Shown: positions 4,077 through 8,977 of the stretch, one piece after another
Numbering within the stretch: position 1 is the stretch's first letter
Layout of the letters: every line of letters begins with the position of its first letter
Assembly: GCA_002159155.1 (NCBI GenBank)
Contig: LZRQ01000143.1
Span: forward strand, 1 to 8,977
Direction: 5' to 3'
DNA length: 8,977 nucleotides
Source: Firmicutes bacterium ZCTH02-B6
GTDB taxonomy: Bacteria; Bacillota; Limnochordia; Limnochordales; ZCTH02-B6
Translations under genes and position numbers: made by a program
Notes under the pieces: model-generated
The model's input: the letters and a program-made list of their open reading frames with translations, nothing else
Database searches by the model: none
What the model was told of the DNA's origin: nothing

Positions 4077-6707
4077 TTAGGCTCTGGGGCTCTCCAGGTT
4101 GGCCTGGGCAGCCGCCAAGCGGGCGATGGGCACCCGGTAGGGCGAGCAGCTGACGTAGTCCATTCCGACCCGGTGGCAGAACTTCACCGACTCGGGGTCG
4201 CCGCCGTGCTCGCCGCAGATGCCGACCTTGAGGCCAGGATTAGTCGAACGGCCCCGCTGGGTCCCAATTTCCACCAACTGGCCGACACCAGTCTGGTCCA
4301 GGGTGATGAAGGGATCCTTCTCAAGGATGCCCTGCTCCAAGTACGCGGGCAGGAACGTGCCCATGTCGTCCCGGCTAAACCCGAAAGTCATCTGGGTCAA
4401 GTCGTTGGTGCCGAAGGAGAAGAACTCAGCCACTTGGGCGATCTTATCGGCTACCAGCGCCGCCCGCGGCACCTCGATCATGGTCCCGATGCTGTACGTG
4501 ATGGAGACGCCCTTCTCCGCCAGCACCGCATCCGCTACGTTCTTGATGCGGGCCTTGAGAATCTTGAGCTCCTCGACCGTGCCGACAAGCGGGACCATGA
4601 CCTCGGGGATGGGGTTGCCCCCTTCCGACTTCAGCTGAGCTGCCGCCTCAAAGATGGCCCGGGTTTGCATTTCATAGATCTCGGGATACGTGATGGCCAA
4701 ACGGCAGCCGCGGTGGCCCAGCATCGGGTTGAACTCCTGCAAGCTCACGACCTTGGCCTTCACCTCATCGGGCGTCACGCCCATTTCCTGGGCCAGCTCC
4801 TGGATGAGCTCCTCGTCGTGGGGCAAGAACTCATGCAACGGCGGGTCCAGCAGGCGGATGGTGACCGGAAGCCCGTCCATGGCCTTAAAGATGCCGTAGA
4901 AGTCCTCGCGCTGGTAAGGCAGCAGCTTGGCCAGGGCCCGCTGGCGCGCTTCGGTATCACCGGCCAAGATCATCTCCCGCATGGCCTTGATGCGCTCTTC
5001 GCCAAAGAACATGTGCTCCGTGCGGCACAGGCCGATGCCCTCGGCGCCAAACTGCCGTGCCCGCTTGGCATCTTCGGGCGTATCGGCGTTGGTGCGCACC
5101 TTGAGCGCACGGTACTTGTCCGCCCACTCCATCAGCTTGGCGAAGTGGCCGGAAAGCTCAGGATCGACCAGCTTGACCTGGCCGGCAATGACCTCGCCCG
5201 TGCTGCCGTTAATGGTGATCCAGTCGCCTTCCTTGAAAACGCGGCCGTTGACGATGAGTTCTTTCTTCTCCTCATCCACCCGCAGTTCGGAGGCGCCCGC
5301 CACGCAGCACTTGCCCATGCCGCGGGCGACTACCGCCGCGTGGGACGTCATGCCGCCGCGGGACGTGAGAATGCCCGCCGCCGCATGCATACCGCCAATG
5401 TCCTCCGGCGACGTCTCGCGGCGCACAAGGATGACGCTCTCACCCCGGGCTGCCCACGCCTCGGCGTCGTCGGCGTTGAACACGATGCGACCGACGGCCG
5501 CGCCCGGCGAAGCAGGCAAGCCCTTGGTCAGCACTTCCACCTGGGCGCTGGGATCGATCTGCTTGTGCAACAGCTGATCCAGCTGTGCCGGCGGTACCCG
5601 CTTGACCGCGGTCTTCTCATCGATGAGGCCTTCCTCGACCATCTCCACGGCGATGCGCACCGCCGCCTGGGCCGTGCGCTTGCCCGAGCGGGTCTGGAGC
5701 ATGTAGAGCTTCCCGTCTTGGACGGTGAACTCGATGTCCTGCATGTCCTTGTAGTGCTGCTCCAAGCGACGGTAAATGTCCTCGAGCTGCGCAAAGACAC
5801 CAGGCATGAGCTCCTTGAGCCGCGCAATCGGTTCGGGCGTACGGATGCCCGCCACCACGTCCTCGCCCTGGGCGTTGAGCAGGAACTCGCCATAGAACTC
5901 CTTCTCGCCCGTGGACGGGTTGCGGGTAAACGCAACACCGGTGCCCGAGGTCTCGCCCAGGTTGCCGAACACCATCGCCTGTACGTTGACCGCCGTGCCC
6001 CAATCATTGGGGATCTCGTTGAGCTCGCGGTAGCGGACGGCGCGCGGCGTGTTCCACGACTCGAACACGGCGTTGATCGCGCCCCGCAGCTGCCCCCACG
6101 GATCCGCCGGGAACGGCTTGCCCGTCTTCTTGAGCACCAGCTCCTTGTACTGCTCCGTCAGGCGCTTGAGGTCATCGGCGTCCAGCTCGGTATCCTGGGT
6201 GGCGCCCTTCTCTTCCTTCATGCGGTCGATGAGGGCCTCAAACTCCTCGTGAGGCACGCCCAGCACAACGTCGCCGTACATGTGCACAAAGCGCCGGTAG
6301 CTGTCCCAGGCGAAACGGGGGTTGCCGGTCCGCTGGATGAGCCCTTGCACCGTCTCATCGTTGAGGCCCAGGTTGAGGATGGTATCCATCATGCCCGGCA
6401 TGGAAACCCTGGCGCCGGAGCGCACCGACACCAGCAACGGGTTGGACGGATCGCCGAACCGCGCGCCCATGACGTCCTCGAGGCGCTTGAGGTTGGCCTT
6501 GACCTCCTCTTCCAGCCCCTCCGGCCACTGCTTGCCCAAGGCATAGTAGGCCGTGCACATCTCGGTCGTGATGGTGAAGCCGGGCGGCACGGGGATGCCC
6601 AGTAGGGTCATCTCCGCCAAGTTCGCGCCTTTGCCGCCCAACAGCTCCCTCATTTGGCCGTTGCCTTCGGCCGTACCACCGCCGAAGAAATACACCCGTT
6701 TTGTCAT
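4077..6707 (-). CDS. ppdK: Pyruvate, phosphate dikinase (PPDK)
   Basis: This cytoplasmic enzyme interconverts pyruvate + ATP + phosphate with PEP + AMP + pyrophosphate, in gluconeogenesis or in PPi-linked glycolysis. The 876-residue chain has the ATP-grasp nucleotide-binding domain (GGKGANLAEM 24-33; VRSGARVSMPGMMDTILNLG 95-114; QTRSGKRT 338-345). The swivelling phosphohistidine domain has GGMTSHAAVVARGMGK (451-466) with catalytic H456. The C-terminal TIM-barrel PEP/pyruvate domain has GLCRTEHMFF (559-568), GTNDLTQMTFGFSRDD (766-781) and ICGEHGGDP (830-838) with catalytic C831. Length and key residues match the well-studied Clostridium symbiosum enzyme. The start is ATG at 6707, behind AAGGAGG; the frame stays open 24 codons further upstream into glyS, but the family N-terminus (TKRVYFFGGG) begins here. 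It lies 32 bases after glyS, so co-transcription with glyQS is likely. No PPDK regulatory-protein gene is adjacent. Confidence 0.98.
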   Translation of the reverse strand: MTKRVYFFGGGTAEGNGQMRELLGGKGANLAEMTLLGIPVPPGFTITTEMCTAYYALGKQWPEGLEEEVKANLKRLEDVMGARFGDPSNPLLVSVRSGARVSMPGMMDTILNLGLNDETVQGLIQRTGNPRFAWDSYRRFVHMYGDVVLGVPHEEFEALIDRMKEEKGATQDTELDADDLKRLTEQYKELVLKKTGKPFPADPWGQLRGAINAVFESWNTPRAVRYRELNEIPNDWGTAVNVQAMVFGNLGETSGTGVAFTRNPSTGEKEFYGEFLLNAQGEDVVAGIRTPEPIARLKELMPGVFAQLEDIYRRLEQHYKDMQDIEFTVQDGKLYMLQTRSGKRTAQAAVRIAVEMVEEGLIDEKTAVKRVPPAQLDQLLHKQIDPSAQVEVLTKGLPASPGAAVGRIVFNADDAEAWAARGESVILVRRETSPEDIGGMHAAAGILTSRGGMTSHAAVVARGMGKCCVAGASELRVDEEKKELIVNGRVFKEGDWITINGSTGEVIAGQVKLVDPELSGHFAKLMEWADKYRALKVRTNADTPEDAKRARQFGAEGIGLCRTEHMFFGEERIKAMREMILAGDTEARQRALAKLLPYQREDFYGIFKAMDGLPVTIRLLDPPLHEFLPHDEELIQELAQEMGVTPDEVKAKVVSLQEFNPMLGHRGCRLAITYPEIYEMQTRAIFEAAAQLKSEGGNPIPEVMVPLVGTVEELKILKARIKNVADAVLAEKGVSITYSIGTMIEVPRAALVADKIAQVAEFFSFGTNDLTQMTFGFSRDDMGTFLPAYLEQGILEKDPFITLDQTGVGQLVEIGTQRGRSTNPGLKVGICGEHGGDPESVKFCHRVGMDYVSCSPYRVPIARLAAAQANLESPRA

Positions 6708-6739
6708 GTCCTGCTCGACCTCCTTATCGGTTCGTGCCG

Positions 6740-8812
6740 CTATGCGACGATGGCGCCCAGATCGGCCACCCGGTGGCACAGGGCCGTCATCTGCCGCAGC
6801 AAGGCAAGCCGGTTCCGGCGCACGTCGGGCTCGGGCGCCATCACCAGCACTTCCTCGAAAAGACGATCCACATGCGGCCGCAGCGAAGACAGCGCGATTA
6901 AAGCGTCGTCGAAGCGGTCGGCGGCGAGCGCCGCGTCCACATGTGCGACCGCCTCCCGGATGGCCGCATGAAGGGCCTGCTCAGCGGGGTGCGCCAACAG
7001 CGCCTCGTCCACCTGATCCGTGTCGCCTTTGCCTGCCAGGTTGGCCGCCCGCTGGTACGCGGTGATCAACGCGTCGAATCCTTCGCTGCCGCTAAACTGT
7101 GCAAGCGCCCGCGCCCGCCTAAACAGACGGCTTACGTCGGCAAACCCTGCCCCCAAAGCCGCCTCCACAAGATCGTGGCGCAAGCCTTCCTCCTGCAACA
7201 GCCCCCGTAGCCGCTGCTGGAAGAAGTCCATGATGCGGGCCACCAGGTCATCCGTGTCCCCCTGCAGACGCGTCCCATAACCCTCCTTGGCCTTGGCCAA
7301 CGCTTTGGCGAGGTCAAAGCCGGGCGGCAGTCCGGCCGCGATGCGGGCGACGCCCAACGCCTGGCGGCGAAGGCCATAGGGGTCCTGCGATCCAGTGGGA
7401 ATAAGCCCGGCCCCGAAGCAGCCTACAATGGTATCCAGCTTGTCGGCGACGCTCACCAGGCTGCCCGCGAGACTCTCAGGCAGATCGTCTCCCGCGTGAC
7501 GCGGCAAGTAGTGCTCGTAAATGGCCCGGGCAACGGCGTCGCCCTCACCCGACAACAGCGCATACTCCCGGCCCATCACGCCCTGCAACTCGGGGAACTC
7601 GTACACCATCTGCGTGACCAGGTCCGCCTTGGCCAACTCTGCGGCCCGCGTCGCCGTCCGCCGGGTGTCCTCATCAGCGCCTACCGCGTCCGCCAGCCAC
7701 CCGGTGAGGGTGCGGATACGCTCCATCTTTTCGTACACGGTGCCCAACTGCTCTTGGAACACCACGTCCTTGAGGCGCGAGACGTACGCCGAGAGGGGCT
7801 GGCGCTTGTCCTCCTCGTAAAAGAAGCGAGCGTCGGCCAACCGGGCAGCCAGCACCTTTTCGTTGCCGCTTCTGACGATGTCCATGTCCGCCCGGGGGCC
7901 GTTGCTGACGGCGACAAACCGGGGTAAGAGGCGGCCCGCCTCATCGACCAAAGGAAAGTAGCGCTGGTGCTCCCGCATGGGCGTAACCAGCACTTCCCGC
8001 GGCAACTGCAGGTAGTCCGGGTTGAAGCCGCCCACCACCGCCGCAGGGTATTCCCCCAAGTTCGTGACCTCTGCGAGGAGATCCGGATCCTCAACCGCCC
8101 TGGCGCCGCACGCGGCTGCCGCTTCCCGGACTTGCTCGAGCACCGCCTGCCGACGCTCCGCCGGATCCACGAGGACGTACGCCTGCCGTAGGCGCTCCAC
8201 GTACTCACCCGACCCGCCAAGCGCGATCGGCTCGGGCGCGAGAAAGCGGTGGCCACGGGTTACCCGGTCGGCTCGGACCCCGTCCAGCTCGATGGGCAGC
8301 ACCTCGCCGTCCAACAACGCCACCAGCCAGCGGATCGGCCGGGCAAAGCGCAAGTCGCCCGCACCCCACCGCATGGACTTGGGGAAATGAAGGCCGGTGA
8401 TGAGGCGCGGGAGCCACTCGACCAGCACCTCGGCCACCGGGCGACCGGCCTCCCGGAGGACAGCGAACACGTACGCTCCCTGTTCGGTTTCCCGCACCTG
8501 CAGTTCCTCTACGGGAACGCCTTGACTGCGGGCGAACCCTTGGGCCGCTTTCGTAGGCTGCCCTTGGTCGTCAAACGCGACCTTCTTGGCCGGGCCCTTG
8601 ACCTCCCGCACCAAGTCGGCTTGGCGCTCGGGGAGATCCTCCACGATCAAAGCCAGCCGCCGCGGAGTTCCCAACACCCGCACCTTGCCGGCGCTCAAGC
8701 GCAACTCCTTCAGCTGGGCCAGCGCGGTTTCCTCAAGCTGCGGCAGCACGTGGTCGAGAAACCGCGCCGGAATCTCTTCTGTGCCAATTTCCAACAGCAA
8801 ATCGCGGCTCAC
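6740..8812 (-). CDS. glyS: Glycyl-tRNA synthetase beta subunit
   Basis: This is the large subunit of the bacterial-type alpha2beta2 glycyl-tRNA synthetase. The alpha subunit holds the aminoacylation site; beta is mainly needed to bind and recognise tRNA-Gly. The 690 residues match the usual family length. Diagnostic segments include the N-terminal RDLLLEIGTEEIPARF (3-18), VLGTPRRLAL (46-55), FPKSMRWG (143-150), TPMREHQRYFPL (277-288), VSNGPRADMDIVRSGNEKVL (302-321), AKADLVTQMVYEFPELQGVM (394-413) and ADKLDTIVGCFGAGLIPTGS (456-475). An anticodon-binding (DALR-like) end closes with RPHVDRLFEEVLVM and RNRLALLRQM. The start is GTG at 8812, inside the overlapping GTGA that also ends glyQ, which suggests translational coupling to hold the 1:1 subunit ratio; AGGGGG lies about 11 bases upstream. 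Confidence 0.98.
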   Translation of the reverse strand: MSRDLLLEIGTEEIPARFLDHVLPQLEETALAQLKELRLSAGKVRVLGTPRRLALIVEDLPERQADLVREVKGPAKKVAFDDQGQPTKAAQGFARSQGVPVEELQVRETEQGAYVFAVLREAGRPVAEVLVEWLPRLITGLHFPKSMRWGAGDLRFARPIRWLVALLDGEVLPIELDGVRADRVTRGHRFLAPEPIALGGSGEYVERLRQAYVLVDPAERRQAVLEQVREAAAACGARAVEDPDLLAEVTNLGEYPAAVVGGFNPDYLQLPREVLVTPMREHQRYFPLVDEAGRLLPRFVAVSNGPRADMDIVRSGNEKVLAARLADARFFYEEDKRQPLSAYVSRLKDVVFQEQLGTVYEKMERIRTLTGWLADAVGADEDTRRTATRAAELAKADLVTQMVYEFPELQGVMGREYALLSGEGDAVARAIYEHYLPRHAGDDLPESLAGSLVSVADKLDTIVGCFGAGLIPTGSQDPYGLRRQALGVARIAAGLPPGFDLAKALAKAKEGYGTRLQGDTDDLVARIMDFFQQRLRGLLQEEGLRHDLVEAALGAGFADVSRLFRRARALAQFSGSEGFDALITAYQRAANLAGKGDTDQVDEALLAHPAEQALHAAIREAVAHVDAALAADRFDDALIALSSLRPHVDRLFEEVLVMAPEPDVRRNRLALLRQMTALCHRVADLGAIVA

Positions 8813-8977
8813 GGGCGGGCCACCCCCTGGGCCTTGCGCAAGAGCGGAAAGCCCATCCGCTCCCGCTGCTCGACGTAGCCCTCCGCCACCTGGCGGGCCA
8901 GATGCCGCACACGGGCGATGTATTTGGTGCGCTCCGTCACGCTGATCGCACCCCGCGCGTCCAGGAGGTTAAAGACG
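8809..8977 (-). CDS. glyQ: Glycyl-tRNA synthetase alpha subunit, C-terminal end (cut by window edge)
   Basis: Fifty-five sense codons and a TGA stop are visible (first full codon at 8974-8976). The end reads FNLLDARGAISVTERTKYIA, then a stretch with RVRHLARQVAEGYVEQR and GFPLL. This is the characteristic C-terminus of GlyQ, the class II catalytic subunit that activates glycine and charges tRNA-Gly. The conserved end is followed by about ten extra residues (RKAQGVARP) running into the stop. The stop shares 4 bases (GTGA) with the glyS start, so the subunits are translated from one message. The start, upstream control (for example a glycine T-box leader, common in this phylum) and catalytic motifs lie outside the window. 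Confidence 0.95.
   Translation of the reverse strand, partial: VFNLLDARGAISVTERTKYIARVRHLARQVAEGYVEQRERMGFPLLRKAQGVARP

Noticed and set aside
3609..6605. A 998-codon open frame on the + strand, opposite ppdK and the dnaG N-terminus
   Set aside because: Its translation is rich in His, Arg, Leu, Gly and Asp with no recognisable domain. It is antisense to two genes whose catalytic residues are intact. Long antisense frames arise where GC-biased third positions suppress stop codons.
6708..6779. A 24-residue N-terminal extension of PPDK from an ATG inside glyS
   Set aside because: The AAGGAGG site lies within the extension, just before the ATG at 6707, and the conserved PPDK N-terminus starts there. 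The extension would also overlap the glyS 3' end.

Overview
The window looks like chromosomal core DNA from a high-GC, Gram-positive-type (Bacillota-like) bacterium. Supporting signs are the block glyQ-glyS-ppdK-dnaG-rpoD, separate alpha and beta glycyl-tRNA synthetase genes, CCA encoded in all four tRNA genes, strong GC bias, and GTG starts for glyS, dnaG and rpoD. Affiliation with deep-branching thermophile groups such as Limnochordia, Symbiobacterium or Thermaerobacter relatives is a guess from composition and gene order.

Every gene lies on the minus strand, so transcription runs from high to low coordinates. From the right edge: the C-terminal end of glyQ (8809-8977); glyS (6740-8812), whose GTG start overlaps the glyQ stop by 4 bases; ppdK (4077-6707), 32 bases further on with a strong ribosome binding site. 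A 123-base gap follows, holding a GC-rich hairpin and a second hairpin against the dnaG ribosome binding site. Then come dnaG (2115-3953) and, 30 bases on, the primary sigma factor gene rpoD/sigA (954-2084).

Downstream of rpoD are four tRNA genes that appear to form two transcription units. A TTGACA-18-TATAAT promoter drives tRNA-Asn(GTT) and a CAT-anticodon tRNA (probably Ile2), followed by a 10-bp hairpin. A TTGACA-17-TAGAAT promoter drives tRNA-Glu(TTC) and tRNA-Arg(CCG), followed by a 14-bp hairpin. At the left edge a new reading frame begins with a signal-peptide-like N-terminus (1-172), cut off by the window. The 110 bases between it and the last hairpin (173-282) hold only its ribosome binding site and no convincing promoter.

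The genes join macromolecular synthesis functions: glycine charging, replication priming, housekeeping transcription and tRNA supply, with one central-carbon enzyme (PPDK) inserted. I find no mobile element, CRISPR array, phage gene or defence cassette, and nothing that supports an undescribed multi-gene system. The points worth checking are small: a mismatch in the tRNA-Glu acceptor stem, the Ile2/Met identity question, the hairpin over the dnaG ribosome binding site, an AT-rich island inside dnaG, and ppdK without an adjacent regulator gene.
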